Shown piece after piece: positions 1 through 6,672 of a stretch of 18,519 bases of DNA. The translations under genes and the position numbers were made by a program. This DNA is from Armatimonadota bacterium (lineage in GTDB: Bacteria > Sysuimicrobiota > Sysuimicrobiia > Sysuimicrobiales > VGFF01), in assembly GCA_016868955.1 (NCBI GenBank), contig VGFF01000033.1, positions 1 through 18,519 of the forward strand, in the 5' to 3' direction. The notes below the pieces were generated by a model. That model ran no database searches. It had not been told where the DNA came from and worked only from the letters and a program-made list of their open reading frames with translations. Numbering within the stretch: position 1 is the stretch's first letter; each line of letters opens with the position of its first letter.

Positions 1-1
1 C

Positions 2-400
2 ATGTTGTACCTGCCGATCGGCGCGAACCGGGCGACGCGCGTGCAGGGCGCCTACGTTTCCGACAAGGAGATCGAGCGGCTCGTCGACTTCTGGAAGGAC
101 CAAGGCGCGCCGACGTTCGAGCAAACGCTCCTGGAGGCCAAGGCGCCGGAGGAATCCGAAGAGGGCGAGGACGAACTGTTGGGGCAGGCGGCGCGAATCA
201 TCGTGCAGACCGGGTACGGATCCGTGTCGCTGCTGCAGCGCAAGATGAAGATCGGCTACGTCCGCGCGGCGCGGATCGTCGACCAGCTCGAATCGCGGGG
301 CATCGTCGGCCCGTCGCAGGGTAGCAATCCACGTGAGGTACTGATGGGCGTGGAGGACTTGGACCGGATGTTCGCGGCCAGCACGGAAGCCGGCGGATAG
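2..400 (+). CDS. ftsK: DNA translocase FtsK, C-terminal fragment (5' end outside window)
   Basis: This is the end of the hexameric DNA pump that moves chromosome termini through the division septum and activates XerCD recombination at dif. What is visible is the tail of the RecA-like motor (MLYLPIG, then RVQGAYVSDKEIERLVDFWK, a typical FtsK/SpoIIIE segment). It is followed by an acidic linker and the winged-helix gamma domain that reads KOPS sequences (LLGQAARIIVQTGYGSVSLL, then KMKIGYVRAARIVDQLE and RGIVGP). The first Met is internal to the protein: the preceding base fits the usual Gly-Asp codon pair before MLYLP, so the reading frame continues leftward out of the window. The gene stops 47 bp before the RodZ-like gene. 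Family assignment is secure; nothing can be said about the N-terminal membrane part. Confidence 0.95.
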   Translation: MLYLPIGANRATRVQGAYVSDKEIERLVDFWKDQGAPTFEQTLLEAKAPEESEEGEDELLGQAARIIVQTGYGSVSLLQRKMKIGYVRAARIVDQLESRGIVGPSQGSNPREVLMGVEDLDRMFAASTEAGG

Positions 401-416
401 ACAGCGAGAGACCGAG

Positions 417-430
417 ACAGCGTCCGCTGT
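417..430. promoter_or_regulatory. Short inverted repeat between ftsK and the RodZ-like gene
   Basis: ACAGCG-TC-CGCTGT forms a perfect 6+6 inverted repeat with a 2-base centre. ACAGCG also occurs once more just upstream at 401-406. A weak -10-like TACGAT follows at 435-440. It could be an operator. It is not a convincing terminator because the centre is too small and no T-run follows. The function is a guess. Confidence 0.25.
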
Positions 431-447
431 TTGATACGATAGGTGCG

Positions 448-1335
448 ATGTGGCGCCGCCGACCCGCGCAACGATCGCAGAGCCGGGCGTCCGACGCGGT
501 CTCGGGCATCGGTGACATCCTGCGTCGGCGCCGCGCTACGCTCGGATTGACGCTCGATGACGTCCACGAGCGGATCCGCGTTCCCGTGCGGTTGCTGGAA
601 GCGATCGAAGCCGATCGCTTCGAAGCGTTCGGCGTCGCGCAGTACGCGAAGGGGTTCGTTCGATCTTACGCGCAGTTCCTCGGCCTCAATCCCGATCCGT
701 TCGTCGCGCGCATTCAAGTCGGACCCGGGCGCGACGGCAAGACCGGGCTGGTCGTCTCCGGCGAAGTGCCGATGCGGTCGAGCGCGCCGCCATCACCGCT
801 CCGCCGGGCGCTGGTATGGACGGCGGTGATCGCATCGATCACCCTGTCGACGATCGGGTACATCGGCTATCGCCAAATGCGACAGTTCCATCAGTCCGAG
901 ATGGTCGACCAGCAACGGATCGCGGCCGAAGCGAATGGCCCGAGCGGGGCACCGGCGCCCTCGGTCGCGTCGCCGGCGCCCGCGACGGATGGGTCGCCGC
1001 CCGCCGGTTCATCACCCGCCGGTCCAGACGCGGTTGAAACGCAGCTGCCGCCTCTCGACGTCGCCGCCGAATCCGTCATCCAGGTCGAGATGAGCAGCCA
1101 AGACGTCTGTTGGGTGAGCGTGAGCACCGACGGCAATCGCGTCTTCGAGGGATTTCTGCGCGCCGGCGAGCGCCGGCGCTGGGATGCCGCGAAAACGCTC
1201 AGCGTCGTGATCGGCAACGCCACGGCCGTGCGCATCTCGCACAACGGCCGCGACCTCGGATGGCTCGGCGCCGAGGGCGAGGTCGTGCGGCGCACGTTTG
1301 CACGTGGGGAACCCGCGGGGGAGCGCAATCCATAA
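448..1335 (+). CDS. RodZ-like membrane protein with cytoplasmic HTH and DUF4115 domains
   Basis: The domains and order are those of RodZ, which links MreB filaments to the cell-elongation machinery in the inner membrane. Residues about 20-85 are the HTH_25 domain (GIGDILRRRR, then LTLDDVHERIRVPVRLLEAIE and YAKGFVRSYAQFLGL). One transmembrane segment lies at about 121-141. A Pro/Ala/Ser/Gly-rich extracytoplasmic linker covers about 165-200, and a C-terminal DUF4115 beta domain about 208-285 (VSVSTDGNRVFEGFL, GNATAVRISHNGRDLG). Of its 295 residues, about 20 basic, disordered ones precede the usual start of the HTH. ATG 448 has only a weak, close AGGTG. The next gene starts one base after its stop. 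In related genomes this position between ftsK and cinA is often a RodZ homologue, followed by rimO/pgsA, which are absent here. A role in cell shape is inferred from the family. Confidence 0.85.
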   Translation: MWRRRPAQRSQSRASDAVSGIGDILRRRRATLGLTLDDVHERIRVPVRLLEAIEADRFEAFGVAQYAKGFVRSYAQFLGLNPDPFVARIQVGPGRDGKTGLVVSGEVPMRSSAPPSPLRRALVWTAVIASITLSTIGYIGYRQMRQFHQSEMVDQQRIAAEANGPSGAPAPSVASPAPATDGSPPAGSSPAGPDAVETQLPPLDVAAESVIQVEMSSQDVCWVSVSTDGNRVFEGFLRAGERRRWDAAKTLSVVIGNATAVRISHNGRDLGWLGAEGEVVRRTFARGEPAGERNP

Positions 1336-1336
1336 G

Positions 1337-2599
1337 ATGGACATGGTTCGTGCGGAGATCATCTCGGTCGGCACTGAGCTGCTTTTGGGGCAGATCACCG
1401 ACACGAACGCGACGCACATCTGCCAACGGCTCGCCGAAGCGGGCGTCGCCGTCTTTTATCGGCAGACGGTCGGCGACAATCAGGCCCGTGTGCAGGAAGC
1501 GTTTCGCAATGCTTGGCAGCGGGCCGATCTGGTGTTGTTCACCGGTGGCCTGGGACCGACCGAAGACGACTTGACGAAGGAGTCCGTCGCCGCCGAGCTT
1601 GGGGTGCCGATGGTCGAGCACCAGGCGTCGATGCGGCACCTCGAGGCGTACTTCGCGCGGCGCAATCGAACGCTGACGCCGAACCAGCGTCGGCAGGCCA
1701 TGCTGCCGGAGGGCGCCGATCCGATTCCCAACGCCTTGGGCAGCGCGCCCGGGGTTCTCTGGAACCGCGACGGCCGGATCATCGCCATGGTGCCGGGCGT
1801 CCCGCGCGAGATGCGCGGCATGGTCGATGAAGCGATCTTGCCGGCGTTGCGCGCGCGCGGCTGGATCGCCGACGAGGTCATCCGATCCCGGGTCGTGCGC
1901 ACGATTGGCGTCGGCGAAGGGGCGCTGGAAGATCAAATCAAGGATCTGCTGAAGACGTCGAATCCGACTATTGCCCCGCTGGTGCACCAAGGCGAGGTCC
2001 ACCTGCGCGTGACCGGGCGTGGCAAGCCGGGCGAAGTCGACCGGCTGCTGGACGCCGGGGAGCGGCTGCTCCGCGATCGGCTCGGCGATGTCGTCTACGG
2101 CCTGGACACAACCACTTTGGAGGGCGCGATCGGCGTGCTCCTCGCCGCTTCCGGCAAGACGGTTGCGGTCGCCGAGTCGTGCACGGGCGGTCTGATCGGA
2201 CACCGTCTGACGCGGATCGCCGGCAGCTCCGCTTACTTTCTCGGCGGGGTCGTCGCGTACGCGAACGACGTGAAGTCGGACATGCTCGGCGTTCCCAAGG
2301 AGACCTTGGCGGCGCATGGCGCCGTGTCGTCGGAGACGGCGGAAGCGATGGCACGCGGCGTTCGCGAGCGGCTTGGCGCCGACTACGGGTTGTCCGTCAC
2401 GGGCATCGCCGGGCCGGGCGGCGGGACCGACGAGAAACCGGTCGGGCTCGTATACCTGTCGCTTGCCAACGGCGGGGGCGTTCGAATCGTTCGCCAGGAC
2501 TACGGCACCGAACCCGGTCGCGAAGGGATCAAATACAACGCAAGTCAAGCCGCGTTGAATCTGCTGCGGCGCGCCCTCCTCGAGAGAAAGCCGTCCTAG
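1337..2599 (+). CDS. cinA: CinA family protein (MoaB/MogA-like domain plus NMN amidohydrolase domain)
   Basis: CinA/PncC proteins recycle pyridine nucleotides (ADP-ribose pyrophosphatase and NMN deamidase activities in studied members) and were first linked to competence. This protein is full length at 420 residues. The N-terminal MoCF-like domain opens with AEIISVGTELLLGQITDTNA, followed by the binding loop FTGGLGPTEDDLT near 69-80. The C-terminal CinA domain starts near 273 with VAVAESCTGGLIG (ESCTGG at 280-285), then VVAYANDVKSDMLGV, GAVSSETAEAMA and SVTGIAGPGGGT. ATG 1337 begins the canonical N-terminus (MDMVRAEIISVG). An in-frame TTG at 1298 lies inside the upstream gene and adds non-homologous residues, so it was not chosen. 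The cinA-thpR-recA order is widespread and suggests co-transcription with its neighbours. Confidence 0.95.
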   Translation: MDMVRAEIISVGTELLLGQITDTNATHICQRLAEAGVAVFYRQTVGDNQARVQEAFRNAWQRADLVLFTGGLGPTEDDLTKESVAAELGVPMVEHQASMRHLEAYFARRNRTLTPNQRRQAMLPEGADPIPNALGSAPGVLWNRDGRIIAMVPGVPREMRGMVDEAILPALRARGWIADEVIRSRVVRTIGVGEGALEDQIKDLLKTSNPTIAPLVHQGEVHLRVTGRGKPGEVDRLLDAGERLLRDRLGDVVYGLDTTTLEGAIGVLLAASGKTVAVAESCTGGLIGHRLTRIAGSSAYFLGGVVAYANDVKSDMLGVPKETLAAHGAVSSETAEAMARGVRERLGADYGLSVTGIAGPGGGTDEKPVGLVYLSLANGGGVRIVRQDYGTEPGREGIKYNASQAALNLLRRALLERKPS

Positions 2600-2609
2600 G
2601 GGGACACGC

Positions 2610-3206
2610 GTGCGCCTCTTCGTCGCGATCGAGCTCGACGAGGCGCAGCGGGCCGCCGTCGCCGCCCGTTCGTGGGCCATGCAGGAAGCGTTGGGGGCCG
2701 AAGCGCGCAGGATCCGGTGGGTCGCGCCCGATCATCTGCACATCACGCTGAAGTTCCTCGGTGAAGTCGCCGCGCCAATGCTGGAGGCCGCACGACGCGG
2801 TGTGAGGGCGGCCGTGATCTCGCCGCCGTTCGCGGGTCGCCTCGGCCGTGTGAGCGCCTTCCCCGCGACGGCGCGCCCGCGGGTCATCTGGATCGGCGTC
2901 GCCGCCGGTCACGAACCGCTCGTCGCCCTGGCGGAGATGCTCGACCGCGCGCTCGTGGACGATGGGTTCCTCCCAGAGGCGTGGCCACTCGTCCCCGACG
3001 TCACGCTGGGGCGCCTCCGCCGGAATGCCCAAATCTTCGTGCTTTCTCACGCGATCGGGCCGGGCGACGCGACGAATTGCGCCGAATTTCACGTTCATTC
3101 GGTTGTGCTCATCGAGAGCGTTTTAGGGCCAGCGGACCCCACATACCGGACCGTCGAGACGGTACGGCTGGGCGGCCTGCCGGTGTCCGGGCGAGTATCA
3201 AGCTAA
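2610..3206 (+). CDS. thpR: RNA 2',3'-cyclic phosphodiesterase (2H/LigT family) with altered second motif
   Basis: The family opens or closes 2',5'-linked or 2',3'-cyclic RNA ends using two HxTx motifs. The first is intact (H44-I-T46-L within DHLHITLKFLGEV). The second, expected as PHVTLxR, reads PDVTLGR: residue 130 is Asp, codon GAC at 2997-2999, one base away from the His codon CAC. The rest is family-like (RLFVAIELDEAQR at the start, length 198). Start is GTG 2610 with GGGGGA a few bases upstream; the gap after cinA is 10 bp. The neighbourhood (cinA upstream, recA downstream) is the standard one for thpR. The family call is firm. Catalysis is doubtful because both histidines are normally needed, so the protein may be inactive, binding-only or changed in activity. 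Confidence 0.9.
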   Translation: MRLFVAIELDEAQRAAVAARSWAMQEALGAEARRIRWVAPDHLHITLKFLGEVAAPMLEAARRGVRAAVISPPFAGRLGRVSAFPATARPRVIWIGVAAGHEPLVALAEMLDRALVDDGFLPEAWPLVPDVTLGRLRRNAQIFVLSHAIGPGDATNCAEFHVHSVVLIESVLGPADPTYRTVETVRLGGLPVSGRVSS

Positions 3207-3223
3207 ATCTTCGGCAGTCAAAG

Positions 3224-3237
3224 CGAACACTTGATCG
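3224..3237 (+). promoter_or_regulatory. Putative LexA/SOS box upstream of recA
   Basis: CGAAC-ACTT-GATCG matches the CGAAC-N4-GTTCG form of the Gram-positive/actinobacterial SOS box in nine of ten half-site positions, with correct 4-base spacing. It covers the -35 hexamer of the recA promoter, where a repressor would block polymerase. No lexA gene is in view. The assignment is inference from the match, the position and the known SOS control of recA in many bacteria. Confidence 0.5.
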
Positions 3238-3259
3238 GCACACACGTGTTTGTTATTGT
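3231..3259 (+). promoter_or_regulatory. Putative sigma-70-type promoter of recA
   Basis: TTGATC (3231-3236, four of six to consensus) and TATTGT (3254-3259, four of six) are separated by exactly 17 bp. The spacer holds the 8-bp palindrome ACACGTGT (3242-3249). Transcription would start near 3266, giving a leader of about 35 bases. The region is visibly more A/T-rich than its surroundings. It implies recA can be transcribed independently of the ftsK-thpR block. Confidence 0.55.
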
Positions 3260-3273
3260 GTTCGAAGCCGAAC
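3260..3273. promoter_or_regulatory. Inverted repeat GTTCG-N4-CGAAC near the recA transcription start
   Basis: GTTCG (3260-3264), AAGC, CGAAC (3269-3273) is a perfect inverted repeat made of the same half-sites as the upstream SOS-like box but in the opposite arrangement. A further CGAAC lies at 3279-3283. In addition, CGAACAC (3224-3230) and GTGTTCG (3258-3264) form a 7-bp inverted pair bracketing the promoter. It could be a second operator; no binding is proven. Confidence 0.35.
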
Positions 3274-3301
3274 AAGATCGAACCCGTGAGGTGAGCAGAA
3301 C

Positions 3302-4387
3302 ATGAGCGAGCGGCAGAAAGCCCTAGATCTCGCGCTGGCGCAAATCGAGAAGCAGTTCGGAAAAGGTTCCATCATGAAGCTCGGCGAGGCATCACAGCGC
3401 CTGGCCGTCGAGGTCATCCCCACGGGCGCGATCGGGATCGACGCGGCGCTCGGCGTCGGCGGCGTGCCGCGCGGACGCGTCATCGAAATCTACGGCCCCG
3501 AATCGTCCGGTAAGACAACGCTCGGTTACCATCTCATGGCGGAAGCGCAGCGCGAGGGCGGCGTCGCTGCGTTCATCGATGCCGAGCATGCGCTCGACCC
3601 GAGCTATGCCCGTTCGCTCGGCGTCAAAGTGGACGAGCTCTTGATCTCGCAGCCGGACAGCGGCGAGCAAGCGCTGGAGATCGCCGAGACCCTCGTCCGA
3701 TCCGGCGCCGTCGACGTCATCGTCGTCGACTCCGTCGCCGCGCTCGTGCCGCGCGCCGAGCTGGAGGGCGACATGGGCGACGCGCACGTCGGATTGCAGG
3801 CGCGGTTGATGTCGCAAGCGCTACGCAAGCTAGTCGGCGCGATCAGCCGATCTCGCTGCGTCGTCGTCTTCATCAACCAGATCCGCGAGAAGGTCGGCGT
3901 CATGTTCGGTAACCCCGAGGTCACGACGGGCGGTCGCGCGCTCAAGTTCTACGCGTCCGTGCGCATGGAGATCCGCCGCACCGAGCAGATCAAGAGCGGC
4001 GACGAAGTGAAAGGCATGCGCGCGCGCGTGAAGATCGTCAAGAACAAGGTTGCCCCGCCGTTCCGCGACGCCGAAGTCGACATCTTCTACGGGCGCGGCG
4101 TTTCCAAGGCGGCGAGCTTGCTCGACGTTGCGACGAATCAGGGCATCCTGCAGCGCGTCGGCACGTGGTTCTCCTACGGCGACATGCGTCTGGGGCAGGG
4201 GCGCGACAACGCGCGCGAGTTCCTGGAAAACAACCCTGAGGTGGCGGCGGAGGTCGACCTCAAGGTCCGCGACAAGCTCAACTTGGGCCGCGGCCGCGGC
4301 ACGCCGGCGCTGCACGAGTCTCCGGTCGTCGCCGACGCGCCGACGAAGTCCAACGGCAGCCGGGAAGCGCCGGTGAAGACGCGGTAA
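3302..4387 (+). CDS. recA: Recombinase RecA
   Basis: RecA forms ATP-dependent filaments on single-stranded DNA, catalyses strand exchange and triggers LexA self-cleavage. It is full length at 361 residues. Walker A GPESSGKTT is at 65-73, the catalytic Glu96 lies in DAEHALDP, Walker B VIVVDSVAALVP is at 140-151, loop L1 follows in LEGDMGDAHVGLQARLMSQ, FINQIREKVGVMFGNPEVTT is at 191-210, and loop L2/core GGRALKFYASVR at 211-222. The C-terminal domain ends in a short variable tail (about 330-361) that is more basic than the acidic tail of E. coli RecA. ATG 3302 has a good ribosome site (GAGGTGAG) at suitable distance. Promoter and SOS-like sites lie just upstream and a terminator downstream, so it is likely damage-inducible. 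Confidence 0.99.
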   Translation: MSERQKALDLALAQIEKQFGKGSIMKLGEASQRLAVEVIPTGAIGIDAALGVGGVPRGRVIEIYGPESSGKTTLGYHLMAEAQREGGVAAFIDAEHALDPSYARSLGVKVDELLISQPDSGEQALEIAETLVRSGAVDVIVVDSVAALVPRAELEGDMGDAHVGLQARLMSQALRKLVGAISRSRCVVVFINQIREKVGVMFGNPEVTTGGRALKFYASVRMEIRRTEQIKSGDEVKGMRARVKIVKNKVAPPFRDAEVDIFYGRGVSKAASLLDVATNQGILQRVGTWFSYGDMRLGQGRDNAREFLENNPEVAAEVDLKVRDKLNLGRGRGTPALHESPVVADAPTKSNGSREAPVKTR

Positions 4388-4454
4388 CAAGAAGGCGCCG
4401 TGATCGCGGCGGCGCGCCGAACCCGCAACCGATCACGAGTATTACCGCGCATGA

Positions 4455-4482
4455 GGGCGGCCCACCAACGGGCCACCCTTTT
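4455..4482 (+). terminator. Rho-independent terminator after recA
   Basis: The stem GGGCGGCCC (4455-4463) and GGGCCACCC (4470-4478) pairs eight of nine positions with one C-A mismatch around the loop ACCAAC. TTTT follows at 4479-4482, then CGTT. It lies about 70 bp past the recA stop and before an unrelated gene set, so it probably closes the recA transcript. Confidence 0.7.
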
Positions 4483-4611
4483 CGTTGCGCCAGTCAAACG
4501 CGGCAGGCGCCGGCGAGCCGCAAAGAGGCGACCGCGCTCGACGGGACGAAGTCACCTCGGTCTGGACCCCCGCCAAGACGCGAGCGCTCGAGAGGTGGTG
4601 TGCGATTGTCG

Positions 4612-5757
4612 ATGCGTGTACCCTTCCACGACCTATCGGCCGTGAATCCTCCACTGCGGGAGGCGTTCCATCGCGCGTTGGATCGCGTGATTGACGCCGG
4701 CGAATACCAGCTCGGCGCCGAGCTGGTCGGGTTCCAAGATGATTGCGCGCGGCGCGTCGGGACACGCCACGCGATCGGCGTGCAATCGGGAACCGCCGCG
4801 CTGGTCCTAGCGCTGCGCGCGCTGCGCATCGGGCCCGGCGACGAGGTGATCACGCCGGCGAACATGGACATCTCGGTCCCTGCGGCGCCGCGTCTCGTCG
4901 GCGCGACGTTGCGCTGGGCCGACGTCGGGCTCACCTCGCACACGCTGGAGGCGACGGCCGTAGAAGGGGCGATCACGCCGCGCACGCGGGCGGTCATCGT
5001 GCCGCACGCCTACGGGTTCGTCGCCGACTTGGACGCGATGGAAGCGATCTGCCGACCCCGCGGCATCGCGATCATCGAGGATGCTTGCCTTGCGTTCGGC
5101 TCGCGTCACCGCGGGCGCGTCGTCGGATCGATCGGCGACGTCGGCTGCTTCAGCTTCGGTCCGTACAAGCCGCTCGGCGGACTCGCGAACGGGGGCCTCG
5201 TGACGACGAACGACGACGGCCTGTACCGCGTCGTGCGTATGCTGCGCGGCTATGGCCGCTTGGATCCCGAGCGTGTGGCCACGCCCGCGGAGCGGGAGAC
5301 GCTGCGGTTCGAGGAGGAAGGTCTCAACCTCAAGTTGGACAACCTCACGGCCGCGTTCCTGCGCGTCAAGCTCGCGTACGCCGAGGCTTGGATCGAACGC
5401 AAACGGGCGATCGGCGAGATGTATATGCAAGGGCTCCGGGACGCCGGCGTCGGGATGCCGAGCATTCTCCCCGGGTCGGACCCCGTGCCGTGGAAGATGC
5501 CGATCCGGGTCCCGGACCGCGAACGTGTGCTCTCCGACCTGGAAGCGCGCGGCGTACAAGCGAGCCTGCTGTACATCCCGCCGATGCACCGCCAGCCGGT
5601 CTACGTGCGCGCTGGCCTAAACGTTGCGGCGCTCGCGAACACCGACTGTCTCGGCGCGGAGACGTTGTGCCTGCCGGTCAACCCGACGATGACCGACGAC
5701 GACGTCCGCACTGTCTGCGACGCTGTGCGCGAAGCGGTCGCGAAGACCGGGGCGTGA
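4612..5757 (+). CDS. DegT/DnrJ/EryC1/StrS-family PLP-dependent aminotransferase
   Basis: Family members usually transfer an amino group from Glu or Gln to a keto-sugar or related compound in sugar-nucleotide, antibiotic or cyclitol pathways. The fold-type I landmarks are present: VPFHDLSAVNPPL at the start, GVQSGTAALVLALRAL (phosphate-binding SGTAAL 59-64), GDEVITPAN, IIEDAC (Asp157, pyridine-nitrogen contact) and the Schiff-base lysine K186 in SFGPYKPLGGLANGG. The usual EDAAQAHG segment reads EDACLAFG, so the Gln and His normally near the cofactor are replaced, hinting at an unusual substrate or reaction. The start is uncertain: ATG 4612 gives the canonical N-terminus; TTG 4606 sits 7 bases after AGGTGG; GTG 4600 is too close to it. 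The gene precedes the IclR gene by 84 bp. Whether it belongs to the downstream catabolic set is unclear. The substrate cannot be read from sequence. Confidence 0.9.
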   Translation: MRVPFHDLSAVNPPLREAFHRALDRVIDAGEYQLGAELVGFQDDCARRVGTRHAIGVQSGTAALVLALRALRIGPGDEVITPANMDISVPAAPRLVGATLRWADVGLTSHTLEATAVEGAITPRTRAVIVPHAYGFVADLDAMEAICRPRGIAIIEDACLAFGSRHRGRVVGSIGDVGCFSFGPYKPLGGLANGGLVTTNDDGLYRVVRMLRGYGRLDPERVATPAERETLRFEEEGLNLKLDNLTAAFLRVKLAYAEAWIERKRAIGEMYMQGLRDAGVGMPSILPGSDPVPWKMPIRVPDRERVLSDLEARGVQASLLYIPPMHRQPVYVRAGLNVAALANTDCLGAETLCLPVNPTMTDDDVRTVCDAVREAVAKTGA

Positions 5758-5790
5758 ATCGACGAGGCGCGCGCTGGGGAGGAAACGCCG

Positions 5791-5802
5791 CGCGCCGGCG
5801 CG
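5791..5802. repeat. 12-bp perfect palindrome upstream of the IclR gene
   Basis: CGCGCCGGCGCG is self-complementary and lies in the 84-bp gap between the DegT and IclR genes. In such G+C-rich DNA this may be chance. Together with TTGCGCAA at 5842-5849 it is a possible operator region for the regulator. Confidence 0.2.
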
Positions 5803-5841
5803 AACCTCCGGCCGTCGTAGATTACGGACCGGGGTTGCATA

Positions 5842-6654
5842 TTGCGCAACACGACGGCGAACGGGGCGGCGCGATCCCGGTCGGCCTACCGCCCTCTTCG
5901 GGTCCTCGACCTGTTCCTCGACGGCGGCGGTCCGCTGACAGCGGCCCGCGTCGCTTCGCGCCTGCGCGTGCACCGCAGCACGGCGTCCCGGATCCTGCAC
6001 GAGCTCGGACGAAGCGGTTTCTTGGCGCCGCACGGCGACGACGGCAGCTGGGCCCTCGGACGCAAGGTTCTCGATCTGACGGGCGTCGATCTGGACGACG
6101 TCGACGTGCGCGTAGCGGCGCGACCGCACCTGGAGATGCTCGGCAAGACAACCGACGAAACGGTCAACCTCGCGGTGCTCGACGGTGACGAGGCGCTGAC
6201 CGTCGAGCAGCGGGCCGGGTCGCACTCGGTCCGCTACATGAGCCGGATCGGACGGCACAATCCGCTGCATTGCACCGCTACGGGCAAGACGCTGCTCACG
6301 TTCGCGGCCCCGGACTTCGCCGTCCGGGCTCTGCGCCGCCCGTTGACGCGATATACCGCGCGCACGATCACGCATGCGGCGGCGCTGCGTCTCGATCTGG
6401 CGGCCATCCGCCGCCGCGGCTACGCGACGCATCGCGGCGAGTGGGAGGACGGCGTCACCGCGTTCGCGGCGCCGATTCGCGATCGCGACGGCGTCGTCGC
6501 CGCCGTTAGCGTGTCCGGCCCGTCGTTCCCTATGTCCGGCGCACGGGCGCGGCGGCTCGTCGCGGCGCTGCTGCCGACGGCGGCAGCGATCTCGCGGGCG
6601 CTGGGCGCAAGCGAGCCACCCACGAGCGAATGGCACCACCGCGCACGTCCGTAA
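5842..6654 (+). CDS. IclR-family transcriptional regulator
   Basis: IclR proteins are dimeric regulators with an N-terminal winged HTH and a GAF-like effector domain; they usually control a neighbouring catabolic operon. The HTH spans about 18-65 (YRPLRVLDLFLDGGGPLTAA, then VASRLRVHRSTASRILHELG). The effector domain follows, with ETVNLAVLDGDEALTVEQRA, the characteristic LHCTATGKTLL at 142-152, RGYATHRGEWEDGVTAFAAP and a closing VAAVSVSGPSF. Length (270 aa) is normal. The start must be TTG 5842 or later: an in-frame stop lies at 5818-5820 and no ATG or GTG falls between. The ribosome site is poor, so a low translation rate is likely. The gene is followed within 18 bp by the aminotransferase and probably controls that run of genes and itself. 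Confidence 0.93.
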   Translation: MRNTTANGAARSRSAYRPLRVLDLFLDGGGPLTAARVASRLRVHRSTASRILHELGRSGFLAPHGDDGSWALGRKVLDLTGVDLDDVDVRVAARPHLEMLGKTTDETVNLAVLDGDEALTVEQRAGSHSVRYMSRIGRHNPLHCTATGKTLLTFAAPDFAVRALRRPLTRYTARTITHAAALRLDLAAIRRRGYATHRGEWEDGVTAFAAPIRDRDGVVAAVSVSGPSFPMSGARARRLVAALLPTAAAISRALGASEPPTSEWHHRARP

Positions 6655-6672
6655 TCGAGAAGGGAGGGCGAG

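Noticed and set aside
1298..1336. Upstream TTG start for cinA
   Set aside because: It lies inside the RodZ-like coding region and adds residues that do not resemble CinA; ATG 1337 starts the canonical N-terminus.
1199..2680. 493-codon open frame on the minus strand opposite cinA
   Set aside because: Composition is Arg/Ala/Gly-rich with no family landmarks; it is the usual antisense shadow of a G+C-rich gene.
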